NCBI GenBank assembly: GCA_014529385.2
Contig: CM043947.1
Coordinates: 122,360,391-122,424,390 of the forward strand
DNA length: 64,000 bases
Source: Adiantum capillus-veneris
Lineage: Eukaryota; Streptophyta; Polypodiopsida; Polypodiales; Pteridaceae
Direction of reading: 5' to 3'
A program made the position numbers and the translations under genes. Below the pieces are notes generated by a model that searched no databases, was not told where the DNA came from, and worked only from the letters and a program-made list of their open reading frames with translations. Shown piece by piece: positions 1 through 10,269 of the stretch. Position 1 is the first letter of the stretch, and the number at the start of each line of letters is the position of its first letter.

Positions 1-596
1 ATAGAGATGTCAAGTGAACCCCTAGGGAAGATTTAAACTCCACAACTAAACAAGAAGGGGAGATACCCGCATGGTTGCAAGGCAAAGCGCATATTTGGAT
101 GTGCAGAGCTTCTGAGTGTGGAAGTCTGAAAAAAGAAGATTACATTCTCGACCGACCAATACGGGATGAGTTGTATGTACCAAAGCCTTTTCAAAAAGAG
201 ATGTTTGAACCATTTGGATGACAACAAATAATGGCCACCCTTGATGTGTGTTTGAATGAGATGACACTCACCAAATTTTGTGATGAGGAAGGGTATGATA
301 TAATTCCATTCTAGATGACGAGTGTTATCTTGAATTTGGAATCAGAATCAAAAGAACCTGACGTGGAGGGAGTTACAAATTGTAGACGCATAGTGGATGA
401 GATCTCCATAGGAGACCTTAGGAAAAAAAATGAAGAAGTATTTCAAGACTCCAGGGATAGACCTTTAGAGGATGACGCAAAGAACAAGCGCTCTAGTACC
501 TTCGATAAGGACATTGAGCTAAGAGATCGACAAGCTTTTTTTTACAAATTTTCCCAACCAAAAATCCACAAAGACAACTGAGATACGAGAAAAGAC
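1..596. other. left edge, decayed sequence without a clear gene
   Basis: A plus-strand frame at 315-581 (88 codons, from an ATG) is charged and low in hydrophobic residues, and matches no family I recognise. Plus-strand reading of 40-310 also gives gene-like stretches broken by stops. The block ends where the inverted LTR arm starts near 597. It may be the flank or the decayed interior of an older retroelement. I see no RNA gene or promoter. Confidence 0.3.
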
Positions 597-1492
597 ATGC
601 CCTTATCTTTTATTTCCCCAAAATCTTCTCTCTCTTTTCAACCGACAAGGGTTCCTTTGTAGGCATCTTTTAATTGGCTCATTTTTTGCCTTTTTTGGGC
701 AAAAAATGAGGTGTCGGTGACCCTTTGACCTAGGGAATGGGGTGGGGGCAAGTGGCTAGAGACCAAAAGATGGACCAAGCACCTAGCCAGGCAGTGTAGA
801 CAGTTGGAAAATGTGCCATCTCTCCCCAAGGAGCCCATCAAGCCAAGCTTTGCACCAAGTGATACACTTAAAGGGTGCTCTCCCTTTAGGCTATATACCC
901 CCCACCTTCCACTTTTCCCTTCCCATGTGGGATAATCCCACTGCCACATGGAAACCTCCTCCCCAATCCTCCCAAATCCCTTGTGCCCACAAATTTCCAG
1001 ATTTCCCCCAAAGCAGGAGAGCTTCTCGGACAAACTTCCCCCAAGCATAACTTCTACTCCGGTCACCAAATGACACACCGTAACACACGGCTTGGAGCCC
1101 AAGTCCTATCTAGTTCTAGAATTCATAAACCTCAGCATTTATAATTCCAATCATCAAGTTGGACCATTTGCCTTTGCCACATGCACCCGCAATCACTTCC
1201 TAAGTTGAGACCGCCCACTTCGGGTGCTCATAACTCATGATGTACAGGTCTGATTCACGAGCTATAAAGCACATATGAAAATATTCATTAAAAACCATGT
1301 CTTGGGGACTCAAACAACCCAAAACATTAGCATTCAAGCTTGGAAAAATCACACCTTTGTACATGAATTCTTACATGGTCACTTCCTAGACTTGTAGGGC
1401 TATATACACATATATACATGAGGCTAGTGGGTAAGCTTTTTGGCATGACTTAGTGTTATGCTCATCCAAAAAATGCCTGACATAGCTTGCCA
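597..1492 (-). repeat. LTR of a gypsy element, minus orientation (left arm of an inverted pair)
   Basis: Read on the minus strand from 1492 (TGGCAAGCTATG...), this matches the plus-strand sequence from 3523 to about 4405 in order and over its whole length, with moderate divergence. Shared blocks include the 'gggttgtttgag' region, the 'aagtgggcggtctcgact' region and the stretch before 'aaaagataa'. A purine-rich tract (GGCCGGGGGGCAT on the minus strand) lies just upstream, as expected of a polypurine tract before a 3' LTR. Its partner lies in the opposite direction, so this is not a normal LTR pair. Confidence 0.75.
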
Positions 1493-1548
1493 ATGCCCCC
1501 CGGCCTATTTGATCATTCATGACAAACAGAGGTTCCTAGGGTGAACAA

Positions 1549-2063
1549 CTATTGTAGCTCATTCCCAAAAACCTTATTTACATTCTCAAATGTTTCCACA
1601 CTGTCTTCCTCTATTGATAGCATCTCATCTGTCACAATTGTCATCAAACATGCCAGATATTTCTTCAATTTGTAACCATTAACACGATATTTATGTTGTG
1701 CACCACTCAAATCTGCCAAGTGATATGTGCCATTACCAAACTTCTTTACAACAGTAAAAGGACCTTCCCATTTGATTTGAAATTTTTTTTGAAAAGTATT
1801 TTCCAACTTACTATTGTATCGCAACACCAGATCACCCTTTCCACGCATTCAATAACTTTTAGCTAAGCCTTCTTTGACACTTCTTCATAGTAGCTCAAAG
1901 CTAAAACTCTGTCCAATTGCAAACATGGTAGATCTGACAACCTTTTTTTCCAAATATTTGTTTTCTCTTCATCTCCCAATGACAATAACTTGAGTGTAGG
2001 AATCTCCACTTCAATTGGCAATAAAGCTTCCTTGTCATAAACCAAGTGGTAAGGAGAAAATCT
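1549..2063 (-). pseudogene. Ty3/gypsy integrase C-terminal part, truncated
   Basis: Two minus-strand frames, 1863-2063 and 1549-1848, together give the end of a plant gypsy integrase. The first holds the segment SPYHLVYDKEALLPIEV, the usual 'YHLVYGKEAVLPIE' block after the catalytic core. The second holds the C-terminal 'LVLRYNSKL...KWEGPFTVVKKFGNGTYHLADLSG...VNGYKLKKYL' region. The catalytic D,D,E core is missing: homology stops at about 2064, where the sequence switches to gag on the other strand. The two pieces are in different frames, so the gene is dead. Confidence 0.8.
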
Positions 2064-2756
2064 CTAAAGTTCAAAGTTGAGTTGAAAAGGCCCGCTACCT
2101 TCAAGGAAGCAATCACTATCGCCAGGGAGAAACAAGGGAAATCTCAAAGACTCAATGAGTATGGAAAATCGGTCCATGTGCAAGGTAATGTTGGCCAAAA
2201 TGAGGAAAATCGGGAAGAGGTTGATGCTCAACTTGCTCAAAGGGTTGCAAACACTGAACAATTACAAAAAAATATGCAAGACATGATGACCATGATGAAA
2301 GAATTGTGGCTCAGTGTTGTTGGAGGTGGTCGTGGTCATGGTCATGGTAGAGGAATGACCCAGCCATATGAAGGTCAGCCTTATGCTAATGTGGGTCGTG
2401 GACAAGGTGTCTTTGAGACACAAAGAAGGTTGATCCCTACCTGTTATAATTGTGGTGAACTTGGTCATATTAGCACTTATTGTCTAAGGCCAACAAGTAT
2501 GGGAGGTGATATGTTTCCACTTCCTCATTAGATGCCTAATAGGGCTTATGATTATGCATTAAATATACGGGGAGATCAAAGTATAGAGCAGGAAAATCAG
2601 GCCTCAATCTCTGGCGGTCATGTGGGTATTGTGCGGGTTGAAAGGAAAAAACCAGATATGATGCCCGTAGGCAAAAGAGAGAGGGAAGTCTATGCCGCTC
2701 CAAGTCCTAGTAAGAAGAAAGGGAAAGAGAAAGCAGGTGAAGATGCAAAAGTTTAG
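2064..2756 (+). pseudogene. gypsy gag remnant with zinc knuckle
   Basis: The plus-strand frame 2046-2531 reads as the C-terminal half of a gag protein. It has a charged helical part (VELKRPATFKEAITIAREKQ), a Gly/His/Arg-rich linker and one CX2CX4HX4C zinc knuckle (CYNCGELGHISTYC, about 2450-2490). The capsid N-terminal part is absent because the sequence starts at the inversion breakpoint. A second frame, 2532-2756, continues with a basic linker after a stop. Gag would bind genomic RNA in the virus-like particle. Confidence 0.75.
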
Positions 2757-2908
2757 AGAAAGAGAAGACCTCGTAGACGGTTTGAAGTAGAAAATTTACC
2801 TTTGGGAGAAGGCCAAATAGCTTACAGTTTAAAGGAAGACCTGATTGGGAGGAAAGTAGACTTTACTTTTGGATAGTTGATGAATATAAGAGGCAATGGA
2901 AGTCATTA

Positions 2909-3429
2909 GTGAATCCAGAGAAAGAGTTGAAGCATGGAAAAATCGGAGTGTTGGCTGTGGGAGAGTTACCCGACATTTGTCTTGTGGTGAACGCTTGGCA
3001 CAAAGGTGTGAGCATGGGAGAGACCTACATTGATAGAGGTGCTCAAGTTTGTGTGATCACACAGTCATGTGTCGAGAGATTGGGTCTCATTACATGTGGA
3101 AGCTCTGGGTTCAAGATTTGACTAGAAAACCATGCCAAAGTGAAGTGTTTGGTGCTAATTAAGAATTTGGAAGTTGAAATCTTTAACATGAAGGTTATAG
3201 TAAACTTTCATGTTATGACAGCTGGCTTGGGAGCTCAATATGTGTGTATGGCAAGAAGGGTGAGAAGAGGGTGTTTGATATGACTACCAAGCAACCTTTG
3301 GTACTAGAAGATGTGAATGAAAATGATGAAAACGAACTCACCAGTGAAGATAGTCCTAAAGATTCAGGAAGTAGCACTACTTCTAGTTCTAGTGATGAGC
3401 GTGAAGTGTCATTCTTTCCATTGGACTGA
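2909..3429 (+). pseudogene. gypsy protease fragment joined to the pol tail
   Basis: Frame 2909-3121 reads as a retropepsin with an active-site-like segment 'YIDRGAQVCVIT', where related elements in this window have DGGA; the second position is changed (DRGA). A stop follows, then an acidic Ser-rich linker (3244-3429). The sequence then jumps to 'ENVNEVFGNELQ', which is also the end of the integrase frame on the other arm (1549-1590). Reverse transcriptase, RNase H and the integrase core are therefore deleted here. Confidence 0.65.
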
Positions 3430-3522
3430 AAATGTGAATGAGGTTTTTGGGAATGAGCTACAACAGTTGTTCACCCTAGAAATCTCTCCTTGTCATGAAT
3501 GATCAAGCAGGCTAGGGGGGGT

Positions 3523-4405
3523 TGGCAAGCTATGTAAGGCATTTTTTGGATGAGCATAAAGTCAGTAAATCATGCCAAAAAGCTTGCTAACTAGACTCAT
3601 GTATATATGTGTACACAGTGCTTTGAGTCTTGGGAGTGACCATGTAAACAATTTATGGACAAAGGTTTGGTTTTATTGAGCTTGTATACTGATGTTTTGG
3701 GTTGTTCAAGTCCCAAAAACATGGTTTTCAATAAGTACTTTTAGTTGTGCTTTATAGCTTGTAAATCGGACTTGTACATCATGAGTTATGTGTAGCCGAA
3801 GTGGGCGGTCTCGACTTAGAAAGTGGTTGCAGATGCATGCAACAAAGGCAACTGGACCAACTTGATGATCTAAAATTATAAATGCTGAGATTTTAAATTT
3901 TTGGGGGTATTCAAGGTAATGGGTTTTGAGCCATTCTTTACGGTGTCGCATTTGGTGGTGGTCGGAGCGGTGCACTATGCTCTTGAGAAGTTGGTCTTGA
4001 GAAGGGGTCAAGCTGGAAATTTTCTGTGGGGGGAGGAAGGAGTTGGAGAAGTGCAAGAGGAGGATTCCATGTGGCACTGGGATAATCCCACATAGGGGAA
4101 TGGGTGTCCATTTGGGGTGTATCAAAGGAGAGAGGAGCTTGGGAGGAGCTTGGCTATGGGGGATCGTGGAAATTTAGGGAAGAAGGGGGTTTCATTTTGA
4201 GTTCCCACTTGCTGCCCAGGTGCCTGGCCTTCCTTTTGGTCCCCTGGACACTGGGTCCCATCCCTTCTGTTGGCTTAAAAGTCACCGACTGCCCATTTCT
4301 TACCCCAATGAGGCAAAAAATGGACCAATTAAAAGGAGACTTCAAGGAGAGCCTTGTCGATTGAGGAAAGAGAAAAGATCTCTTGTGATAAAAGATAAAA
4401 GGAGG
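3523..4405 (+). repeat. LTR of a gypsy element, plus orientation (right arm of the inverted pair)
   Basis: It begins TGGCAAGCTATG right after the polypurine tract GGCTAGGGGGGGT (3510-3522). It is the reverse complement of 597-1492, diverged but collinear. The end near 4405 is only where similarity to the left arm stops. Confidence 0.7.
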
Positions 4406-4785
4406 CCCCATTTTATAGCTGCAATTCTTTGCAACACCTGGAAACTTTCCAGAGAGCTCATTTTTGAGCAAGAGAGAGTACACCCCCAACTTCGGATGGC
4501 CATATCTCTCTCATTTTTCATGTGTTTTTAGCCTATGGATACTCTATGGACATCTACTTGAGACGAGCTATGTCATCATGTCATTGGTTTCTCCTAATTC
4601 CAAGTGAGCTTCATGCTAGAAGGGTTCTTCATAAATATTTATAGGTGCTTATCACAGGTGGTTTCCGTGGTGTAATAGTTCTTCTTCCGATGGTGTAACT
4701 TGTGCAAGGCTGTAGAGGCACTCATTTTCCTTGTCGTTTGCATGCTAACAATGTGATGACCTAGAGTGATGTGACTGGACATAGG
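4406..4785. other. non-coding flank of the copia insertion
   Basis: No gene is visible. The sequence resembles LTR or leader sequence of the older gypsy material. Its last five bases, 4781-4785 (ATAGG), are the left copy of the copia target-site duplication, so 4406-4785 and 9969 onward were adjacent before that insertion. Confidence 0.5.
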
Positions 4786-5012
4786 TGTTGGAATTAGGGT
4801 TGCAGAGAAACACACACATCTTGGAGAAGACGAAGGAAGATCAAGGCACACAATAGAGAGTGTGTTACTTAGTGTGCAATGGAAAGATAGATAGCCCTAG
4901 AGTGATGGGCGTATATACAATGCACGGGGGAAAAAACCTCCTAAAGAGGGAAAAAATGCCCCGGCGGTCCTAGTGTGTTCACACACATCACTACCACATG
5001 TATATGGTAACA
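4786..5012 (-). repeat. copia 3' LTR
   Basis: 227 bp. On the minus strand it starts TGTTACCATATACATG and ends CCAACA. It differs from 9737-9963 by two substitutions, near 4819 and 4840. Confidence 0.96.
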
Positions 5013-5022
5013 AATCCCCCCT
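5013..5022 (-). other. copia polypurine tract
   Basis: The minus strand reads CCAGGGGGGATT directly before the 3' LTR. It is the expected primer site for plus-strand DNA synthesis. Confidence 0.8.
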
Positions 5023-5087
5023 GGAGTGATGCGGTGAACGAGAGCTGGCACATGAGTAAAGGGAAGTGCCATGCCCTGAGGACAGGA

Positions 5088-8000
5088 TCAGTCCACAAAG
5101 GGGAGTAAGCCCAAAGATTTGCGGAAAGCTTCAAGCTTCTCACGAGACAATGCCTTTGTGAAAAGATCTGCAAGGTTGTCCTGTGTTGGCACATAAGCCA
5201 AGCTGATCTCTCCTGCTGAGAGCCTCTCCCTGACATAGTGGTAATGCACCTCAATGTGCTTTGTCCGAGCATGAAAAACTGGGTTCCTCGCAACTGCCAA
5301 TGCGCTCTGACTGTCAGTGTAGATAGTGTTGGCAGTGTCCTGTCCAACACCCAAGTCAGCCATAGGGCGTCTGAGCCATACACACTCAACCGTAGCTGTG
5401 AAGACTGCCCTGTACTCAGCCTCACAACTCGAAGTGGCCACAGTAGGTTGCTTCTTGCTCAACCATGATATACATGAACTGCCAAGCATGAAGTAAAAAC
5501 CACTTGTGGACACTCGCGTGTCAAAACAACCAGCCCAATCTGAGTCCGAAAAAGAATGTAAGTCTGGCGGCAATGATCCCCCCTTGGGATAAAACAAGCC
5601 AAGATGTAAAGTGCCACTAAGGTAGCGGAAAATCCTCTTGACAGCCTGCCAATGCTTAGACCCTGGGCTATGCATAAATCTGCTGACCTGCGAGACTGCA
5701 AACTGAATATCTGGCCTCGTGTTGCATACATAAATGAGGCAGCCAACAGCAGTTTGGTAAAGAGTGACATCAGCAGGATCTCCAGCATCATGTAGACTCA
5801 ACTTCAAACCTGTTTCCATGGGAGTGGCAATAGGTTTGCAATCCTCAAGTCCAAACTTACATAGCAATGTCTCTATGTAACTTTTCTGACACAAGGCAAT
5901 ACCACCATCACACTGCTTAAACTGTATACCCAAGTAATGATGCAACAGCCCCAAATCTTTCATCTTGAAAGTAGCATTCAAATCAGCCTTAAATTCAGCA
6001 ATATGTCTCTCATTTGGTCTAGTGATCAGCAAATCATCAACATAAAGAACCACAATGAGAAATACATCATCCTCATGCTTTACATACAATGTGCTTTCTG
6101 TTGGACTGTTACGAAAGCCTCGTTTAACCAAATGAGTGTCAGCTTTCTCATACCAAGCAGGAGGAGATTGCTTTAACCCATACAAAGCCTTCTTACATTT
6201 GCACACTTTGTCCTCTTGTCCTTTTATGACAAAACCGCGAGGCTGCGTTACATAAACTTCCTCAAATATGTCACCATTCAAGAAAGCAGTAACAATGTCT
6301 GATTGATGTACATCCCAACCAAAATGAGCTGCCAATGCACATAGAAAACGCACAGTAGTCATACGACAAGTGGGAGCAAAAGTCTCTTCATAATCTATGC
6401 CTTTTTGTTGTGCATAACCCTTTGCAACAAGTCGAGCCTTATGGTGATCGATCTCACCATCCGGCTTGCGTTTCAACTTGTAAACCCACTTCGTACCAAT
6501 GGCCTTTTTGCCAGGAGGCAAATCACATAAAGTCCATGTGTCATTCTCTATAAGTGCATCATATTCTGATTTCATGGCAGCAATCCAATTTTCTGAATTC
6601 TGTGCTTCATCAAAAGACAGAGGCTCCTCAACATCATGTAAACTAGACACAGCCAAAGCATAACAATCTGATGCATAAGATGCATGGCGAGAGCCTGAAC
6701 GAGTACGACTAGATAAAGGTGCATCCAATTTACTGTCACGCAAAGTGTGCACCAGCCATTTTGGCATACCTCTAGCCTGCTCATTTTCAGCCCTTTCCTC
6801 ATCAAGTACATCATGTACATCTGCATCAGTAATAGGCTGTTCTAAAACATTTTCAGAAACCCCCATAGGATGTACATTTGCCTCATTGAAAATTACATTC
6901 GTATTTCCACCACTGAAAAGAGGCAACAAAGTGTCATAAATGTCCTGTGAGCTTACATTACTGTCTCTAGTACATGACAGCAAGGGCTGAACAGAATCTT
7001 CCACAAACACTACATCCCGTGAAACCAGAATACGTTTTGTTTGCGGATGATACAACCTGTAACCTTTGCTTTCAGCACTATAACCAACAAAAATACATTT
7101 GACAGCCTTATCATCCAATTTTCTGCGCTGCACTTGTGGCACCAAAGCATATGCCAAACAGCCAAAAACACGCATGTGCTCAATAGAAGGTTTTCTATCA
7201 TGCCATGCTTCATATGGAGTAATAGACTGCAAAGCTTTCGTAGGACACCTGTTAAGTACATAAGTGGCACACATGATGGCCTCAAGCCAAAAGGAATGCG
7301 GCAAAGCTTGAATTTTGACCATACATCGTGCCATTTCCGTTAGTGACCTGTTTTTCCTCTCAGCAACACCATTTTGGTGAGGTGTATAAGGCACTGTACA
7401 TTGGTGTTTTATCCCACGACTAGCCAGAAATGCATTAAATTCATGAGACATATACTCCCCCCCTCGATCGGAACGGAGGGTGCCCATAGTACATTTTGAG
7501 ACATTTTCAGCCATAGCCAAAAATTGTTTGAAGCACATAAAAACTTCGGACTTCGCTTTAAGCGGAAATACCCATGCATGCCTGGAGTAATCATCAATGA
7601 AAGTCACGAAGTACAGGTAATTGCCCAAGGACGGAGTTTGCATGGGCCCACAAACATCACTATGCACAAGCTGCAACCTGCATGTGGCCCTAACTGAACC
7701 ATCCTTTGGAAACTTAGAACGCTGCATTTTACCCAGAATACAGCCTTCACAAACATGTTTGACAGGTGCTTCAAGAGGCGGCAAAGAAGCAACCATATCA
7801 GATTTCTGCAAACGCAGCAAACTGGCAAAATTCAGATGACCAAAACGTGCATGCCAAAGTTTTGCATCTGAAATAGCCCTTGAATCTGCAACAGCATTTG
7901 CAAAATTTTGTCCACACTTGTCATACAAAGTGAGCTTATACAGCCCACGGCACAAAAGCCCAGATGCAACAATTTCATCACCAAAACTGAGATCATGAAC

Positions 8001-9374
8001 TGTACATCTGTCATCCACAAATTTGACTACAAGTCCAAGTCTAGCAAGTGCGGATACAGACAAGAGATGCTTCTTGATCCCAGGTACATAAAGTGCATCA
8101 ACAAGTGTGAAGGAACTGCCATTAGCAGCAGTGAGCACAATCTTTCCAACTCCCTGAACTGGATAAGAGGCGTTGTTGGCACAAGTGACTGAATTCCCAT
8201 GAGGGACAGACTCGAGAGAGGTAAACAATTCATGATGTGAGGTAATGTGCTTTGTAGCACCACTGTCGAAATACCACACATGTGAATCTGCAGCAACTGA
8301 CAAGCATGCATCATGGACAATAGGATTGTAAGTGCACTCTGCGCTAAAAGCCCATTCTGCATCAACATCAGCATCACAATCTCCTTTCACAGAAGACTCA
8401 ACAATGGCTGCATTTGTAGTGGAACCAGCATTTGCAGTGGAACCACCCTCTTTCTTCTTAGCCTCTTTGGACTTCAACTTAGGACACGACTTGATCAAGT
8501 GATCATTGGCTTTACAATAATGGCAACGCATCTTCTTTTTGCCCTTATCACTAGAATTGCCAGACAAAGTGCTGCCAGCAGAAGCATTAGGAACAGAATT
8601 TTTGCCACTCGCAGCAGAACCATAAGAAGTGGCTGCATTACTGTTACCACCCTTTCTTTGAGAAGCAATAAAAGCCTGTTCAACTGCACGCTGCCTAGTC
8701 CTGTTTTTTCTAGAAAGTGACTCTTGCAACAGCAATGTGCATAATGCATCAAACTTGACAACTTCAGGATTTCCTTGGGTCATGAGTCTCCAAGTACTTG
8801 CAAAAGTCTGGTAGGAATCTGGTAAGGCATCAAGAACAGTCTGCACAAGGGAACTGTCCGAAATGACTTCACCTGCAGAAATGAGTTGCTCATTGATATC
8901 CTTGACACTAGCAAGGAAAGTGTCCATATCATCTTCCTCATGCATAATCTTCGACTCTAGCTCTTTACGCAGCAAAGCAATTTTAGCCTCATTGCGGCTT
9001 GCATAAAGACCTGCTAGAATATCCCAAGCCTGTTTTGCAGATTTTGCTGAACAGATGTGAGGAATAATGGTGCGCTTCACAGACAACGCAATCAATGCAT
9101 GAGCCTGTGCATCCTTAACATCCCAAGGAGCTTGTTCTGCCGTAGGCAAAACAACTCTAACAGCTGCAATCCTTGCAGCAAGACCTGCAACATCCTCAAC
9201 ATCGCCTACATCTTCAGAACCAGGACGTACATCAATGCCCTGCACAATGTTCCAGACACCTTTTGACACAAGAACATGTTGCATCATATAAGCCCACATA
9301 GGGTAGTTGTCCCCATCCAACCTTTCCTCAGCAGCAAACATCTTGAACACATCTGTGTTGTTGTTGTCAGCCAT
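5088..9374 (-). CDS. copia Gag-Pol polyprotein (Gag, protease, integrase, RT, RNase H)
   Basis: One open frame of 1428 codons. I place the start at the ATG at 9374 (MADNNNTDVFKMF), because copia Gag usually starts just before such a 'F..LDGDNYPMW' block; an in-frame ATG at 9434 would add 20 hydrophobic residues. Domains in order: Gag (1-280), zinc knuckle CHYCKANDHLIKSC (about 283), protease DSGATKH (about 370), GAG-pre-integrase and HHCC zinc site (about 500-545), integrase catalytic D/D/E in HSDVCGP, SDRGGEY and NGVAERKN (about 571, 632, 667), RT from about 945 with YVDDLL (about 1113), and RNase H ending at 1428. No stop or frameshift is visible. The particle forms in the cytoplasm and the cDNA is integrated in the nucleus. 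All key residues I looked for are present, so the element may be autonomous. Confidence 0.96.
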   Translation of the reverse strand: MADNNNTDVFKMFAAEERLDGDNYPMWAYMMQHVLVSKGVWNIVQGIDVRPGSEDVGDVEDVAGLAARIAAVRVVLPTAEQAPWDVKDAQAHALIALSVKRTIIPHICSAKSAKQAWDILAGLYASRNEAKIALLRKELESKIMHEEDDMDTFLASVKDINEQLISAGEVISDSSLVQTVLDALPDSYQTFASTWRLMTQGNPEVVKFDALCTLLLQESLSRKNRTRQRAVEQAFIASQRKGGNSNAATSYGSAASGKNSVPNASAGSTLSGNSSDKGKKKMRCHYCKANDHLIKSCPKLKSKEAKKKEGGSTANAGSTTNAAIVESSVKGDCDADVDAEWAFSAECTYNPIVHDACLSVAADSHVWYFDSGATKHITSHHELFTSLESVPHGNSVTCANNASYPVQGVGKIVLTAANGSSFTLVDALYVPGIKKHLLSVSALARLGLVVKFVDDRCTVHDLSFGDEIVASGLLCRGLYKLTLYDKCGQNFANAVADSRAISDAKLWHARFGHLNFASLLRLQKSDMVASLPPLEAPVKHVCEGCILGKMQRSKFPKDGSVRATCRLQLVHSDVCGPMQTPSLGNYLYFVTFIDDYSRHAWVFPLKAKSEVFMCFKQFLAMAENVSKCTMGTLRSDRGGEYMSHEFNAFLASRGIKHQCTVPYTPHQNGVAERKNRSLTEMARCMVKIQALPHSFWLEAIMCATYVLNRCPTKALQSITPYEAWHDRKPSIEHMRVFGCLAYALVPQVQRRKLDDKAVKCIFVGYSAESKGYRLYHPQTKRILVSRDVVFVEDSVQPLLSCTRDSNVSSQDIYDTLLPLFSGGNTNVIFNEANVHPMGVSENVLEQPITDADVHDVLDEERAENEQARGMPKWLVHTLRDSKLDAPLSSRTRSGSRHASYASDCYALAVSSLHDVEEPLSFDEAQNSENWIAAMKSEYDALIENDTWTLCDLPPGKKAIGTKWVYKLKRKPDGEIDHHKARLVAKGYAQQKGIDYEETFAPTCRMTTVRFLCALAAHFGWDVHQSDIVTAFLNGDIFEEVYVTQPRGFVIKGQEDKVCKCKKALYGLKQSPPAWYEKADTHLVKRGFRNSPTESTLYVKHEDDVFLIVVLYVDDLLITRPNERHIAEFKADLNATFKMKDLGLLHHYLGIQFKQCDGGIALCQKSYIETLLCKFGLEDCKPIATPMETGLKLSLHDAGDPADVTLYQTAVGCLIYVCNTRPDIQFAVSQVSRFMHSPGSKHWQAVKRIFRYLSGTLHLGLFYPKGGSLPPDLHSFSDSDWAGCFDTRVSTSGFYFMLGSSCISWLSKKQPTVATSSCEAEYRAVFTATVECVWLRRPMADLGVGQDTANTIYTDSQSALAVARNPVFHARTKHIEVHYHYVRERLSAGEISLAYVPTQDNLADLFTKALSREKLEAFRKSLGLLPFVD

Positions 9375-9722
9375 GGTAAATGCTGCACCTGATGTGAAAA
9401 CTGCGCAAAAATAGGAGAAATGGAGCGGGAACAACTTGTGCTATATAGCACAAACCGTAGAAGACTATAAGGCACCTGTTATGCAGAAAACGGCACTGAC
9501 AGAAAATCTGCACAAAATGATGAAATAGTCTGTGCAGTACTGCATGTAGTGGAAACGGAGGCCGAAATGAGCCCAAATCAAAATTCTGAGCAGACCAAGC
9601 TAATTGAGCTTTCCCAAAACATTTGTCGACCTGCGAACGCTCGCCAAAGCTCACTGAAATCGGAGAAAGTGAGCAGGCGTGTGCTGGAGCAGCTGGCGAC
9701 TAAGCCCGGGAGGACGTGACCT

Positions 9723-9734
9723 GCTCTGATACCA
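9723..9734 (-). other. copia primer-binding site (initiator tRNA-Met)
   Basis: The minus strand reads TGGTATCAGAGC two bases after the 5' LTR. This is the standard plant copia PBS, complementary to the 3' end of tRNA-iMet. Confidence 0.95.
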
Positions 9735-9736
9735 AT

Positions 9737-9963
9737 TGTTGGAATTAGGGTTGCAGAGAAACACACACAGCTTGGAGAAGACGAAGGAAGCTCAAGGCAC
9801 ACAATAGAGAGTGTGTTACTTAGTGTGCAATGGAAAGATAGATAGCCCTAGAGTGATGGGCGTATATACAATGCACGGGGGAAAAAACCTCCTAAAGAGG
9901 GAAAAAATGCCCCGGCGGTCCTAGTGTGTTCACACACATCACTACCACATGTATATGGTAACA
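9737..9963 (-). repeat. copia 5' LTR
   Basis: 227 bp with TG...CA ends on the minus strand, partner of 4786-5012. It is followed by ATAGG (9964-9968), the right target-site duplication. A TATA-like 'GTATATAC' lies inside (9861-9868), which is consistent with the promoter, but I cannot place the transcription start. Confidence 0.96.
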
Positions 9964-10269
9964 ATAGGTAGATTTTTGGACTAGAGAGTGATCGATTTTC
10001 TAAAGCAGTCGATTGCATAGTTTCATAAGTTCACTTCTTGAGATTGACAATCTCAAAGAGTCTCTGAGCCCCATCCTGAGACGCTTCCCTAAGTATTGAC
10101 ATATGTTAGTGCCAGATAGCTATGCTGCAAACGTCCTTCCTCACGGCGACCTGCTAACAATGATACAACAAGCTATGAGTACGAGACCGACACAGCCTAT
10201 AATTAAGACTACACAGATACCAAGGATGACATGTTAAAGATACACGCAAATTTATTTTCCGTCATTTGT

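Larger units (their letters stand above)
4786..9963 (-). mobile_element. complete Ty1/copia LTR retrotransposon
   Basis: The element is 5178 bp, minus strand. It has two 227-bp LTRs (TGTTAC...CCAACA on the minus strand), a PBS for initiator tRNA-Met, one open Gag-Pol frame, a polypurine tract and a 5-bp target-site duplication ATAGG at 4781-4785 and 9964-9968. The two LTRs differ at 2 positions in my reading, so insertion was recent. Copia order (integrase before RT) is clear. Two further partial copies of the family lie at 50615-51055 and 57177-58215. Confidence 0.97.

Noticed and set aside
638-1102. 154-codon minus-strand frame in the left LTR arm
   Set aside because: It lies inside the LTR, and the matching part of the right arm has no equivalent uninterrupted frame.
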